Assembly: GCF_040564635.1 (NCBI RefSeq)
Contig: NZ_CP159837.1
Location: 6,373,001 to 6,437,000 of the forward strand
Source of the DNA: Planktothricoides raciborskii GIHE-MW2
Lineage (GTDB): Bacteria > Cyanobacteriota > Cyanobacteriia > Cyanobacteriales > Laspinemataceae
Reading direction: 5' to 3'
DNA length: 64,000 nucleotides
A program made the position numbers and the translations under genes. The notes beneath the pieces are model-generated. The model was not told the DNA's origin. It saw only the letters and a program-made list of their open reading frames with translations, and did no database searches. Below, in pieces: positions 1-10,141 of this stretch; positions within the stretch are counted from its first letter, which is position 1; every line of letters starts with the position of its first letter.

Positions 1-2
1 TT

Positions 3-3000
3 ACCAGTTTTCGGGATGAACAACATTTAGATTTTTCCCAGCTAGATTTGTTTGCGATTACCGGCCCAACAGGGGCGGGGAAATCTTCGTTACTGGATGC
101 GATTACTTATGCACTTTATGGGAAAACGGCTCGCACTGGCAGTCAAATTCAAGAAATGGTGAGTCAAGGTTCATCTTTGTTGAAAGTGCAATTTAGGTTT
201 GAGATGTCCCAAGGTGAATATCGGGTGACTAGACTGTGGCGCGATCGCGGTAAAACTACGGTGACTTCGGTACTCCTAGAAAAGTACCAAGGTAAAAAAT
301 GGGAAACCTTGGAAACGAAAGAACGTTTGACGAATCAAGCGATCGAGGAAATCTTAGGGATGGATTTTGATACATTTACGCGAGTGATTCTTTTGCCCCA
401 AGGTCAATTTGATGAATTCCTGAAAGGGAATACGACCAAACGCCGAGAAATTCTCCGGCAATTGGCAGGATTTGAGATTTTTGAACTGATGCGGAAAGAA
501 GCGAATAATTTGGCCGGGTTGTTAAAGAAAGAACTAGAAGCGGTTGAACGGCAAATTAATGAATTAGACGCTCCTCCAGACTGGGAACTTGAACAAAAAG
601 TGAGTCAATTACTTACCCTAGAAAATGATTTACCCAGGCTGAATGAGGCGGTTTGGCAAGCACAAAAGAAATTAGATGAACAACAGCAGCTATTTGAACG
701 GTTGGAACGGTTGCTGAAACTGCATCAAGATTTGGCAGACTTGAATGTAAATACGGGTGAAATCGAGCGGTTAGAACAACGTTTAGTGCGATCGCAAACT
801 GCGGCATCCTTACAAGGGGATTGGACGTTGGTGCAAAGGGTTCGACAGCAAGCAAGACAAGCGGAAGCCCAGGCGATCGCTGCTGGGAAAAAATTACAAA
901 AAATTCAAGCTCAGTTCAAAAAGGAAAAAGAAAGACTGGATCGGGTGAAAGCCGAAGAAGCGGAAATGCTGCCTCAATTTAAAACCAGAAGCGAAGCGTT
1001 AGCTACAGTTCAAGTTTACGAACAACAACAAAAACAAATTGCTCAAGAACTGGTCAGAGTTCAGAAAATTCTCTTGACGAAAACCACGGAACTCTCCGTT
1101 GCCCAAAAAGAATGGCAAGAGATCCAAGCACAAAACATCGCGGCCTCGCAACAGGTGAAAAAAATTACTGCTGAGTTAGAGCAATATCCTCCAATGAGCG
1201 ATCGCTTAGAAACCTTGAGACAAATTGCGCCGTTACTGATGGAATGGCAGTTAATTCAGCAGCAGGTAAAAAAACAAGAAAAACAGCAACTAGCTCTCCA
1301 GGAACAATTAGAAATTTCCCGCTTTACGGTCAAGGAAGCCCAGTTTAATTATCAATTTGCCCAGAAGGAAATGGAAGCGGCTCGTGGGGCGTTAATGGAA
1401 GCGGAAGCCATTAATGCGGAAGCCACTCGCATGAACCAAGCGGCAGTATTGCGTGAATCCCTGGTATCTGGGACAATTTGCCCGGTTTGTGGGGAAGTTT
1501 ATCATGGCGATCACCCGTTGCCGGATTTGGAAATTGTGGAGTGGGTTGATGTGTCACCTTTGCGCGATCGCCTCCAGACCCATGAACGACAATTTCACCA
1601 AGCGGAACGTCAACTAACTCAAGCAGAAACTACCCTGGAACAACAAACTCAGCAAATGATTGCTTGTGAGCAAGAATTGTCCGTGGTGCAAAATCGATTA
1701 GCCACGAAATATGCGGGGATTAGCACATATTTAATCCCTGAAAATCCTGAAGAGATGTCCCGCAACTTTGAGCAAACGGTGCAGCAGTTACAACAAGAAT
1801 ATCAAGAATTACAAGTGACGGATCAACGGTCAAAACAAGTGCAGCAAAAGCATCAAGCGGCTGTGGCTAATTTAAACCAGATTCGTCAAGCTTTAGAATT
1901 TAAGGCAAAAACCCTTAAACAAGCACAACAAGAAGAACAAAGGTCTCGTAGCGAAGTCGATCGCCAGCTAAAAGCGCGTCAACATTTAAGGGCGACCCTG
2001 GAAGAAATTACCGGGGGACTTTCTTATGAACAACTGCGGCAAAATTTAAATCGGGAACAGCAGCAGTTACAAATGCAGGTTGAGCAAGCGGAACAGACTT
2101 ATCAAAAAATTCAGGGGGCGGCGATCGCTGCGGAAACCGAAGATCGCCAAGCTAAGGAGATCGAGCAAAGGGCGATCGTTCAAGAACAACAATTAAATAC
2201 TGACTGGTTAGAGAAGCTCAAAAAAGCCAATTTTAGCGAAGCTGAGTTTCTGGCCGCGCAAACTTCTGTCACCGAACAAGCGGCATGGCAAAAGCAAATT
2301 AGAGAGTATCGGGAGACCAAAGTCAAGTTAGAAACTCGGTTCAAAGATTTAAGGGCAGAAGTTGGCGATCGCACCACTGATGAGGAAGTTTTAAAGAATT
2401 GCCAGGTATCCCTAACCCATGCCCAAGAACAACTGAAACAAGCCAATGATCGCCGCACGGAATTAACGGCGTGGATTCAAGTGACCCAAGGCAAAATTGA
2501 GCAATTAAATGTTTTAGAAAGCCAGCAAAAATTGCTGAACGAACAAGGGAAAACTTATCATACTTTAGCCCAAAATCTGAAAAGTAATGAGTTTCAAGCT
2601 TATATTTTAGAACATTTAGAAGCGGAACTATTAGCCCGGGCAACGGTGCTTTTACAAGAATTGTCTGATGCTCGATATAAGTTAACTATTGACAATGGCG
2701 AATATTGGGTGGAAGATAATTGGAATGGTGGGGAAATGCGGAAAGTTAGAACTCTTTCTGGGGGAGAGACTTTTGCGGCTTCTTTGTCGATGGCTTTGGC
2801 TTTGTCAGAACGTCTTTCCCAGGGGGCAGATTTAGGCAGTTTATTCTTAGATGAAGGTTTCGGAACTTTAGACGGAGAAACCCTAGAAGCTGTGACTCAA
2901 ATTCTGGAAACTTTGCGCCAGCGATCGCGGATGATTGGGGTGATTACTCATGTGCGGGATTTAGCGGAAAGATTACCGACTCAAGTGCGAGTTTCTAAAT

Positions 3001-3038
3001 CTCCAAACGGTTCTCGGATTCAGGTAGAAATGTCATAA
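3..3038 (+). CDS. sbcC: SbcC exonuclease subunit (5' end outside window)
   Basis: Large SMC-like ATPase subunit of the SbcCD (Rad50-Mre11 type) nuclease, which opens DNA hairpins and processes double-strand breaks. The reading frame is open from base 3, and the residues before the first possible start (TTG at 48) match the SbcC N-terminus (RDEQHLDFSQLDLFAITGP), so the true start lies upstream of the window. Visible are Walker A GPTGAGKSS, long glutamine-rich coiled coils, the zinc hook CPVC (about residue 478 counted from the TTG), the ABC signature LSGGETF and Walker B LFLDEGFGTLDGE near the C-terminus. About 1000 residues is normal for the family. The partner sbcD is not in the window. The gene looks intact at its 3' end. 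Confidence 0.95.
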   Translation, partial: TSFRDEQHLDFSQLDLFAITGPTGAGKSSLLDAITYALYGKTARTGSQIQEMVSQGSSLLKVQFRFEMSQGEYRVTRLWRDRGKTTVTSVLLEKYQGKKWETLETKERLTNQAIEEILGMDFDTFTRVILLPQGQFDEFLKGNTTKRREILRQLAGFEIFELMRKEANNLAGLLKKELEAVERQINELDAPPDWELEQKVSQLLTLENDLPRLNEAVWQAQKKLDEQQQLFERLERLLKLHQDLADLNVNTGEIERLEQRLVRSQTAASLQGDWTLVQRVRQQARQAEAQAIAAGKKLQKIQAQFKKEKERLDRVKAEEAEMLPQFKTRSEALATVQVYEQQQKQIAQELVRVQKILLTKTTELSVAQKEWQEIQAQNIAASQQVKKITAELEQYPPMSDRLETLRQIAPLLMEWQLIQQQVKKQEKQQLALQEQLEISRFTVKEAQFNYQFAQKEMEAARGALMEAEAINAEATRMNQAAVLRESLVSGTICPVCGEVYHGDHPLPDLEIVEWVDVSPLRDRLQTHERQFHQAERQLTQAETTLEQQTQQMIACEQELSVVQNRLATKYAGISTYLIPENPEEMSRNFEQTVQQLQQEYQELQVTDQRSKQVQQKHQAAVANLNQIRQALEFKAKTLKQAQQEEQRSRSEVDRQLKARQHLRATLEEITGGLSYEQLRQNLNREQQQLQMQVEQAEQTYQKIQGAAIAAETEDRQAKEIEQRAIVQEQQLNTDWLEKLKKANFSEAEFLAAQTSVTEQAAWQKQIREYRETKVKLETRFKDLRAEVGDRTTDEEVLKNCQVSLTHAQEQLKQANDRRTELTAWIQVTQGKIEQLNVLESQQKLLNEQGKTYHTLAQNLKSNEFQAYILEHLEAELLARATVLLQELSDARYKLTIDNGEYWVEDNWNGGEMRKVRTLSGGETFAASLSMALALSERLSQGADLGSLFLDEGFGTLDGETLEAVTQILETLRQRSRMIGVITHVRDLAERLPTQVRVSKSPNGSRIQVEMS

Positions 3039-3346
3039 TATATGATATAATATTCTGAGGAATTATTCAATTAAATTACCTGAAATTATCCGAAGATCGT
3101 TACAGCAATTTTCTCAAATAAAACCGATGTAATGTGGGGCGTTACTGGGGGATATTCCCGACGATAAAACTGATGAGTATCGATGCGATCGCTCCTGAAA
3201 TGCAGAGGTAATCGATCAATTGCCTCTGCATTTCTCCAACTTTTCACCCAAACAGGGCAGATGCGATCGAGGCTGGATCGAGGCTGGGTTGAAAATTGCT
3301 ATCATGGATCGGATTTCATTGTTCAAACTACTACAACATTAGAGTT
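3039..3346. other. intergenic region after sbcC
   Basis: No gene seen. It holds one HIP1-like site and no convincing terminator. The decayed multikinase remnant begins at its right edge. Confidence 0.5.
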
Positions 3347-4560
3347 ATGATTACACTTCCAGGATATCAAATTTCCAGGATATCAAATTATTGAGCAAAT
3401 CTAAGCAGCTAAAAAACAAGTATCAGAAATTGTTGATATTGTGAATCAATTTAATTATGGAGCAGTCAAAGCAATCTGTCTATAAGTAAGTCTATAAGTA
3501 GTACCGGCAATTCTAGTGTGGTGTTGGATTTGTTATCGGCAATCAAAGCCTCTCAAGCATTATCTGGGGAAATTTATCTGAATCAGTTGTTAGCCAAGTT
3601 AATGCAAATTTGTCAGGAAAATGCCGGTGCCCAGAAATGCACGATTATTTTGCCTCAAGAAAATGATTGGGCGATCGCCACTTTAAGCGTTTTGGATTCG
3701 CCCACGGAGCAGACAAATCTACCGCAATTAAACTGGATTACTTTAGGGGAAACTCAGGAAATCCCCGCGACGGTAATTCGCTATGTGCAAAGAACCGAAG
3801 AAACCTTGATTTTAGAGAATGCCAGCCTCGATCCGACTTTTGCGGCTGACCCATATATTATGGAGCAAAAACCTAAAAGTATTTTATGCATGCCATTCCG
3901 AAATCTAAGTGAAATCGTCGGGTTACTTTATTAGCCGCGATCGCCTGGAAATTCTCCAGTTATTTACAGCCCAAGCAGCGATTTCTTTGGAAAATGTCAA
4001 GCTTTATAATTCCTTAGAGCAACAAGTCCAAGAACGCACCCAAGAAATGAAAAAAATCTCCGGCTAAAACAGCAAAAATGTCTAGGGTCAGATTGTGGCC
4101 GGGATTGCCCATGAAATTAATAACCCGGTCATTTTTATTTACGGCAATATAGATCGCACCGGGGAATATGTGGAAGATTTAATTAATCTGCTGAAATTGT
4201 ATCAAGGTAAATATCCCCAATCTGCTCCAAAAATTCAATATAACATAGAGGCGATAAATATAATTTTTTTCCAAAAATATTTAAAAAAAGTCCTCAATTA
4301 CATGAAAATTGTGGCGCAACGGCCTGTCCAATTTCTGAGAAATTTATCTTGTATGAAGCGGAAATGAAGCCCGTGGCTATGGGCTGAAAAAATACCTTAA
4401 TTATGTTAAAATATTCTTGGAAAGTAAATCAAAAATTAGCCGAAAATTCAGCTAGGTAAAAAATCTGCTAAACTGCCAAAATTCACCTGTTATGCTTCGG
4501 CGATTAATCAGTTATTTATGAATATTTTAATTAATGGCTGTCATGTACTATCTCAGCCCT
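3347..4560 (+). pseudogene. remnant 1 of a PknB-AAA-GAF-histidine kinase multikinase
   Basis: Decayed, internally deleted copy of the large cyanobacterial Ser/Thr kinase-AAA ATPase-GAF-histidine kinase. At 3347 the typical N-terminus MITLPGYQI is followed by a 16-bp duplication that shifts the frame. Almost the whole kinase and ATPase part is then missing. From 3518 a GAF domain is readable (LLSAIKASQALSGE), frameshifted near 3930 and continuing as ISRDRLEILQLFTAQAAISL and a coiled linker to about 4066. A HisKA H-box AGIAHEINNP follows (about 4098), then an HATPase N-box-like scrap (INQLFMNILINGC, about 4500). Stops and frameshifts separate all parts. No functional product is expected. Confidence 0.8.
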
Positions 4561-4589
4561 ATATTTACCGAGACAAACTGCGGGAAAAT

Positions 4590-6453
4590 CTGGCATTCCC
4601 CAGGCAATGATTCTGGCAGCAGATAGTTAGGAAACCGATTACTGACTTTAGCCTTATATGAATCGGCGGCTGAAGCTACTTGTTTAGTTGGCGATTTATT
4701 GGGAATGGCTAACTATGTTGATGCCGTGATGCCTCACGCTAAAAATTTACTAGATCAAGTAAAATTATATGAAGCCAAATATTTAGAATATATTTTCCAA
4801 AGCCATCCCTTAAACGCGGTCAATTTGGGATTGTCTTTTTTTATAAAAACTAGGAATTACTTTTCCTGAACAGCCGACTCAACCGGATAATCAAGAGTTG
4901 TTACAAAGGACGACTTTAAGTTTAAGCAATTACGGGATTGAAAATTTAGTCAATTTGCCAGAAATGACCGATTTGTCGTCAAAAGCGGCAAGGCGGATTT
5001 TGCTAAATATTGCGTCACTCGCCTATGAAACAAATTGCGATAAAATTTTATTTATTTTAGCCAGACCCATTGGTTTATTTTTGACCTATGGCAATAGTCC
5101 TTTAGCCCCATTAGCTTATGCAAATTATGGTTTGATTCTTGGTGGACTACTGGAAAAGATGCCGGTTATCAGTTAGGGCAGGTGGCTTTACAGTTATTGC
5201 ATCAAGGAGATAGCCAAGAAATTCAAGCCAAGGTATTGGTGAATGTGGCTTGTTTGATTGAACATTGGCAAAAGCCGATTCGCGAAAGCTACTGTTTCTT
5301 CGGGGATATCAAAGTGGCTTATAAATGGGAGATTTAGAATTTGCAGGTTTAGCGGTTCAAGTTTATTCTTACTATGCTTATTTTAGTGGGATGCCGCTGG
5401 ATATTTTACAGGAAGAACTTATTATGCAGCGGCTATTGAGCAAATTAATCAAAAACAAACGTTAAGTTATCAACGGTTGCTGCTACAAGTGGTCAGCAAT
5501 TTGATGGTGCGATCGCCCTATCCCTGTAACCTAATTGGCAGCCATTACAACGAATCAGAGACGGTGCCACTGCATGACGAATCTCACAGATTTTTGGTAA
5601 TTTTTTATACCAATTTCCAAACTTATTGCTACGATTTTGAGGTTAATTTAATGTTGCATCTTTAATTATAAATGGTATTATTATGAGATGAATAAAGTCA
5701 TCCTGAATTATCTATTTCAAGATTTTTCCCAGGCTTTAACCCATTTAGGCAATACTCAACAATATTTAGCCACCGCTACTGGGTTAGTGATTGTGCCACT
5801 GTTTTATTTCTACGATTCTCTGGTCAACTTGGCTGTTTATCCCCAAAAAACAGCGGCAGAACAGGAACAAATTTTGACAAAAGTGACGAATAATCAAACA
5901 AAAATGCAACTGTTTGCCCAGAATGCGCCGATGAATTATCGCCATAAGTTTGATTTAGTGGCAGCGGAACGCGATCGCGTATTGGGGAATAAAGCAGAAG
6001 CCATTGAAATCTACGATCGCGCGATCGCCGGGGCGCAAAAAAATCAGTATCTCCAAGAAGAAGCATTAGCCAATGAACTGGCCGCCAAATTTTATTTAGA
6101 CTGGGGAAAAGAAAAAGTGGCGACTGGCTATCTCCAAGAAGCTTACTATGCGCTCGTTGGGGAACACAGGCGAAAATCGCCGATTTAGAAACTCGTTATC
6201 CCCAAATGCTGGCGCCGATTCTCAACCGAGAAAAAACCCGATTAATTTATCCGCAACTATTGCTCACTTGCCTGCTATTACTCACACTTCTCATTCCAGT
6301 AGTTTCTCAGGAATTTTAGATTTGGCATCGGCGATCAAAGCTTCCCAAGCCCTTTCCAGTCAAATGGAATTATCTGAGTTACTTTCCAGTTTAATGCAAG
6401 ACGATTTTAACGTGATTTTTTTCCAGGGTATTTTTCCAGAGCAATTTTTTTGA
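4590..6453 (+). pseudogene. remnant 2 of the same multikinase family
   Basis: Second, differently decayed copy directly after the first. It starts inside the helical/TPR part that follows the AAA ATPase (LALYESAAEATCLVGD near 4650). It passes through a stop near 4868 into a readable block at 4898-5176 (LPEMTDLSSKAARRILLNIA), then degraded sequence to about 5470, then a long open stretch at 5688-6188 (NYLFQDFSQALTHLGNTQQY). A frameshift leads into a linker and the start of a GAF domain (DLASAIKASQALSSQMELS, about 6320), where it ends abruptly at about 6400-6453. The repeated GAF start in both remnants shows that these are two paralogues, not one gene. Confidence 0.75.
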
Positions 6454-6463
6454 TTTCGCCAAA

Positions 6464-6529
6464 AGAAACCGGGTTTCTGTTTTGCTGACCACCGATAACT
6501 GGGATACCCGCAGCAGAAACCCGGTTTCT
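6464..6529. repeat. dispersed AGAAACCCGGTTTCT palindrome pair
   Basis: Two copies of the 15-bp near-palindrome agaaacc(c/g)ggtttct (6464-6478 and 6515-6529) flank a spacer of about 36 bp. The same element recurs at 10025-10135 and 42358-42416. It can form hairpins and may act as a terminator at gene ends. Confidence 0.7.
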
Positions 6530-6547
6530 GAAAATAGAGAATGGCGA

Positions 6548-6685
6548 TTAGCGCGATCGCTTTTCTTGGTCTTGACGACGGCGATCGCGCCACTCCGCTA
6601 GGGTTAAATAGATTACGCCACCGCTAATTGTAATTAGCAACAGAAAAGCGACCGAAGCCAGTATAGTCAAGGTCGAAGTTTCCAC
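6548..6685 (-). CDS. ndhP: 45-aa single-pass membrane protein, probable NDH-1 subunit P
   Basis: A short minus-strand frame starting at GTG 6685, preceded by a strong Shine-Dalgarno sequence (GGAGGAG) five bases upstream. The 45-residue product has one hydrophobic helix (about residues 6-31, TILASVAFLLLITISGGVIY) followed by LTLAEWRDRRR and a charged tail. This helix-plus-EWRDRRR pattern fits my memory of NdhP, the small subunit of the cyanobacterial NAD(P)H:plastoquinone oxidoreductase in the thylakoid membrane. It is too short for ordinary gene finders. The gene symbol rests on pattern recognition only; another conserved one-helix protein is possible. It stands alone, divergent from nothing and upstream of a low-complexity tract. 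Confidence 0.6.
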   Translation of the reverse strand: METSTLTILASVAFLLLITISGGVIYLTLAEWRDRRRQDQEKRSR

Positions 6686-6749
6686 TACTCCTCCATTGGA
6701 TCATAATGTTGAATCATAATTGTCGATTTTCCATTGTAAATCCAGGCAA

Positions 6750-6935
6750 CAGGCAAGAGGCAAGAGGGGCAGAGGAGATGAGGAGCCCGCCGTCGGATGA
6801 GGGGATGAGGGGCAGAGGAGATGAGGGAAAAAATTCTCCCCTGTTCCCCCGCTCGATGGCGGCTCCCCTGCACCTCTTCCCCTGCTCGATGGCGGCTCCC
6901 CCGCTCCCCCGCTCGATGGCGGCTCCTCTGAAAAA
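6750..6935. repeat. purine/pyrimidine low-complexity tract
   Basis: GAGG/GGAGATGAG-type runs, then three copies of a unit built on 'gctcgatggcggctccc'. The same kind of sequence recurs at 24840-24900 and 27240-27500. Open frames across it are not believed to be genes. Confidence 0.7.
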
Positions 6936-6941
6936 AACCCT

Positions 6942-8636
6942 CTAGGGCATTGCGGGCAATTCGCCCAAAATTTTGAATTGAATATGATTCAAGGCCAATT
7001 CACCAATGGGGATTTGCCGCTTATGGACGCGCACCCCATCCAGATTGAGACTTTCAAAGCGGATGCCTTTGCCCAATTCCACATGATACCAAGCCAAACC
7101 CATAAAAAATCGCAGGGGATAAGTGCCACGTTCGATCAAATCATCGGGGTTGGATTCCATTGGCACCCAACCGACACCGGGAATATAAAATTCCAACCAG
7201 ACATGATTGTAGTCAGGGTGCAGGGGAATATTTTGCCGGTCAGGATGGGGCGGACATTTATAGCGACCCACAGTTCGACAAGCAATCCCATTGAGACGCA
7301 ACAAGGCTAAAAGGACGCCAACATATTCGCCACAAGACCCAACCCCTCGTTGCAAAACTTGATCCGGGGGATCGATTTTCGGTTGAATTCCGTAAGAGAG
7401 TTTGTCATAGACATAATCCCGAATGCTGAGAATTTTCCGCAGCAAATTAGTTTCAGTGCCGATCGCTTCTTGGGCAGCTTGGCGGACAATTTCCGTATCC
7501 ATTGCCAGATGATCGTTATCCACTAAATAACGCTCTTGAAACTCTGGGGGCAGTGGGGGTAAATTTTCCACATCTAGTGGTTTTAATTGATACTTAATCC
7601 CCCGCACTTCGATCAAAGCTTTCCAGCCAAAAATTCCCGATTGATGACCTTTTAAGTGATCGAATTTAAACAGAGCAATGCGTTGTCCTTCTTCAATTTC
7701 TTCCGTAAAAGGCATTCCGATCGCTTCCACCGACCTAAGATGCTGGCGATCGGTTTCCGCTGGCAAAGCAATGCGCCATTCTAAATTTTCTAAATGAACC
7801 TCATCAAGACAAGCCAACTCTTCCACATAAGACATTTCCACTAAATAGCCATTAGACAAGGCAAAACCCTGGTCTGGGTTATAATAAAAATCTAGGGGAT
7901 GAATTAACACGCGATCGCGGAAAGTTAACTGATAAGGATCGCTGGAATTCGGGTCATCTCTAATATAAGGTTCCTCATTAGAATAAACCACATATAAAAT
8001 ATCTTTGCCGGTGGTGGGATCTCGGTGAAACGCCAAACCCGTCGGATTTGCAAAGGGAGTTAACACGCTAAATTTAATCTCACCTGTGGCGCGATCCATG
8101 CAATAAACCGTTTGTTCGGTACTATCACAAACCCATAATTCTTCTTCCCGAACCGTTATATTTTCCACTCCAATGCCCGGAGCATAAAACTGAGTAATTT
8201 GTTGACCATTATAGCGATTAAAAACGAAAATTAAGCCGGTTCTTTGACAGCTAACATATACCGTCGATTGCCAAACCGCCACACTATTGGCGGGATACGC
8301 TAAGGTGACAAAATGTTGAGGATTTAACCGTTTACTTCCCAGGGTATCGGTGACATTCTCACAAAAATACACACTGTTATCACGAGTTAACCATAAGCTC
8401 TTGTCCCAAATCCCTAACCCGGTACTATCAATAAATTCCTCAGCTTGTTCAGGATTGAGAACCTTAGTATTATCATTAGTGCAGTCTATTTCAAGTAAAT
8501 ACCCTCGAATTGAGTCAATAGTTATTAAGCGATCGCCAATAAATGCCATGCCGTGAAGTTTATAGACCCCATGAGGTCTAACTGTTCTTAACCATTGATT
8601 TGTTTCAGCGGAAACAATGAGTTTTTCTAGAGTCAT
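6942..8636 (-). CDS. transglutaminase-like protein with N-terminal propeller-like part
   Basis: 564-residue protein. The first 250 or so residues have repeated WD/NHL-like strands (for example VYVSCQRTGLIFVFNRYNGQ, LWVCDSTEQTVYCMDRATGE), suggesting a beta-propeller. The C-terminal third is a transglutaminase-like cysteine protease fold with GVGSCGEYVGVLLALLRL (catalytic Cys), YNHVWLEFYIPG (His) and ESNPDD (Asp). Such domains act as peptidases or amide-forming enzymes; the substrate cannot be told. No signal peptide or membrane segment is seen, so it is probably cytoplasmic. The start at 8636 (ATG) is reasonable. The nearest same-strand gene upstream is more than 1.5 kb away, so it is probably transcribed alone. 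Confidence 0.8.
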   Translation of the reverse strand: MTLEKLIVSAETNQWLRTVRPHGVYKLHGMAFIGDRLITIDSIRGYLLEIDCTNDNTKVLNPEQAEEFIDSTGLGIWDKSLWLTRDNSVYFCENVTDTLGSKRLNPQHFVTLAYPANSVAVWQSTVYVSCQRTGLIFVFNRYNGQQITQFYAPGIGVENITVREEELWVCDSTEQTVYCMDRATGEIKFSVLTPFANPTGLAFHRDPTTGKDILYVVYSNEEPYIRDDPNSSDPYQLTFRDRVLIHPLDFYYNPDQGFALSNGYLVEMSYVEELACLDEVHLENLEWRIALPAETDRQHLRSVEAIGMPFTEEIEEGQRIALFKFDHLKGHQSGIFGWKALIEVRGIKYQLKPLDVENLPPLPPEFQERYLVDNDHLAMDTEIVRQAAQEAIGTETNLLRKILSIRDYVYDKLSYGIQPKIDPPDQVLQRGVGSCGEYVGVLLALLRLNGIACRTVGRYKCPPHPDRQNIPLHPDYNHVWLEFYIPGVGWVPMESNPDDLIERGTYPLRFFMGLAWYHVELGKGIRFESLNLDGVRVHKRQIPIGELALNHIQFKILGELPAMP

Positions 8637-9225
8637 ACGGAATGTGAGATTGCTAAAATTAAACCGGGTGCCTGAATCATACCCTTGCCTTTTCCTTTCC
8701 TGACTCTAGCCAAGATTAAATTATGCTTAAATTTTTAACCCTGGCCACTAGGCGGAACGGAAATTAGCAGTTATCATAGAATAAAAGTTTTTCTGTTGGG
8801 TTGCTAGGCTCGCTCCTGGTTAAACTGCTCTAAACGCAAGGATCCAAACGCACAATACAGCATCAAGGAAGCAGCATAAAGGCGATCGCCTCGTTTCCCC
8901 AGAGGATAACTTTTACTCTACCAGGGTACTCTACCAACGGGTACTGAATTCTATCTGTTCAGAGAGAGCGTTTCTTTACCCACCGGAGATCAATGCAATT
9001 ACCCGGCTGTGATCTAGGGAACCAATCGGTTTTAAAAGTCTCTGGTATTTAGTAAACGTTTCACATCCCCTAAATCTGGCCCGGATTAAATGACGTGCAT
9101 CTACCGAACAATCCATCTACCAAATGAGAAAATATCATAAATATCGTGCTTTTGAGACATTTGGTAAATTAATCATTTGTCCGGGTAAAATCCCCGGTAG
9201 GTAATTTCAAGCAAGCAGGTTTATT
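8637..9225. other. divergent intergenic region
   Basis: About 590 bp between the divergent transglutaminase and DUF928 genes. It must hold both promoters, but I see no unambiguous -35/-10 pair. One HIP1 site is present at about 8880. No ORF is convincing. Confidence 0.5.
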
Positions 9226-9978
9226 ATGTCTGGGAAAAAGCATCCTCTAAATATATTGTCAATTTCTCTGCTTCTCTTTCTGGGACTCTTTAGTACCCCG
9301 ATCGCCCGAACCCAAGCCCAAAGCCCTATCCAGTCCAGGGAAATCAGTCAAGGATTAGGCAGTGATTGGAATGCCTTTGAGACAGAGAACACGGGAAATG
9401 CACCCGGTCGAAGAGTCGGTGGGGCAACCAGAGGCAGTTGCCCAAGCGGGCGAAAACCTTTGACCGCCATCATTCCTGAATCCGAAATCGGTCGAACTGT
9501 CTCACCATATCCCAGTATTTTCTTATATGTGCCTTCAACTCCCGAAAAAACCAAAATGGAGTTTGAACTTCGGGATGAAAACGAAAATTTGCTTTACAAG
9601 CAAGAGTTCTTGGGTAACGGACAAGATGGCATTTACCGCATTGATATTCCCACTTATGTCAATCCTTTGCAAGAAGGTAAAAGTTACCTTTGGTCATTTA
9701 GCTTAATTTGTAGTGAAACCGACTTAGCGGCAAGTTCTGTGGTGGGTGGCTGGATTAACCGGATCGAAGATAGTCAATTGGTTCAAAGACAAATTCAATC
9801 CGCCCCTCCAGGCGATCGCCCAGCAGAATACACCAAAGAACTCCTCTGGTATGATTTAATGGCCAGTTTAGCGGATCTGCGTCAGTCAGAACCTAACAAT
9901 CCCACCTTTGAAAATAGATGGGAAAATTTACTAAATGAGGTCGGTCTAAATGACTTGGCAACTGAACCGTTAAATTAA
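9226..9978 (+). CDS. DUF928 family secreted protein (copy 1)
   Basis: 250-residue protein with a signal peptide (hydrophobic SISLLLFLGLFS, cleavage likely near ARTQAQS, about residue 32). The DUF928 core is recognisable: a NAPGRRVGGATRG box, SPYPSIFLYVP, a beta-rich middle and the C-terminal LLWYDLMASLADL segment shared with the three intact copies at 57-62 kb. The domain has no known biochemical function; members are exported and often lie near CHAT, CHASE2 or two-partner-secretion genes in cyanobacteria. This copy stands alone, followed by a hairpin terminator shared with the converging gene. It differs from the others in the box (RRVGGATRG versus RTADGGSRG). Confidence 0.85.
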   Translation: MSGKKHPLNILSISLLLFLGLFSTPIARTQAQSPIQSREISQGLGSDWNAFETENTGNAPGRRVGGATRGSCPSGRKPLTAIIPESEIGRTVSPYPSIFLYVPSTPEKTKMEFELRDENENLLYKQEFLGNGQDGIYRIDIPTYVNPLQEGKSYLWSFSLICSETDLAASSVVGGWINRIEDSQLVQRQIQSAPPGDRPAEYTKELLWYDLMASLADLRQSEPNNPTFENRWENLLNEVGLNDLATEPLN

Positions 9979-10024
9979 ACAAGTAAATTGAAGCCTAAAA
10001 GCGATCGCTAGAAACAGGCGTTTT

Positions 10025-10135
10025 CTGTAGAAACCTGGTTTTTTGGGTCCTCTGGGGTGGGGGTAGAAACCCGGTTTTTTTTAAAAAACCGGGTTTTTTG
10101 AGTTGCTTGAATAAACCTGGTTTTTTTGGTCTTCT
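10025..10135. terminator. bidirectional hairpin terminator made of AACCCGGTTTTTT repeats
   Basis: At 10068-10095 a perfect inverted repeat (AACCCGGTTTTTT, 2-base loop, AAAAAACCGGGTT) is followed by more T residues on both strands. Imperfect copies of the same motif lie at about 10031 and 10112. It sits between the convergent DUF928 and EEP genes and would stop transcription from both sides. It belongs to the dispersed AAACCCGGTTT family. Confidence 0.75.
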
Positions 10136-10141
10136 GCTTGC

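Noticed and set aside
6706-6945. 79-residue open frame over the low-complexity tract
   Set aside because: Product is a repeat translation (SMAAP units) with no ribosome site.
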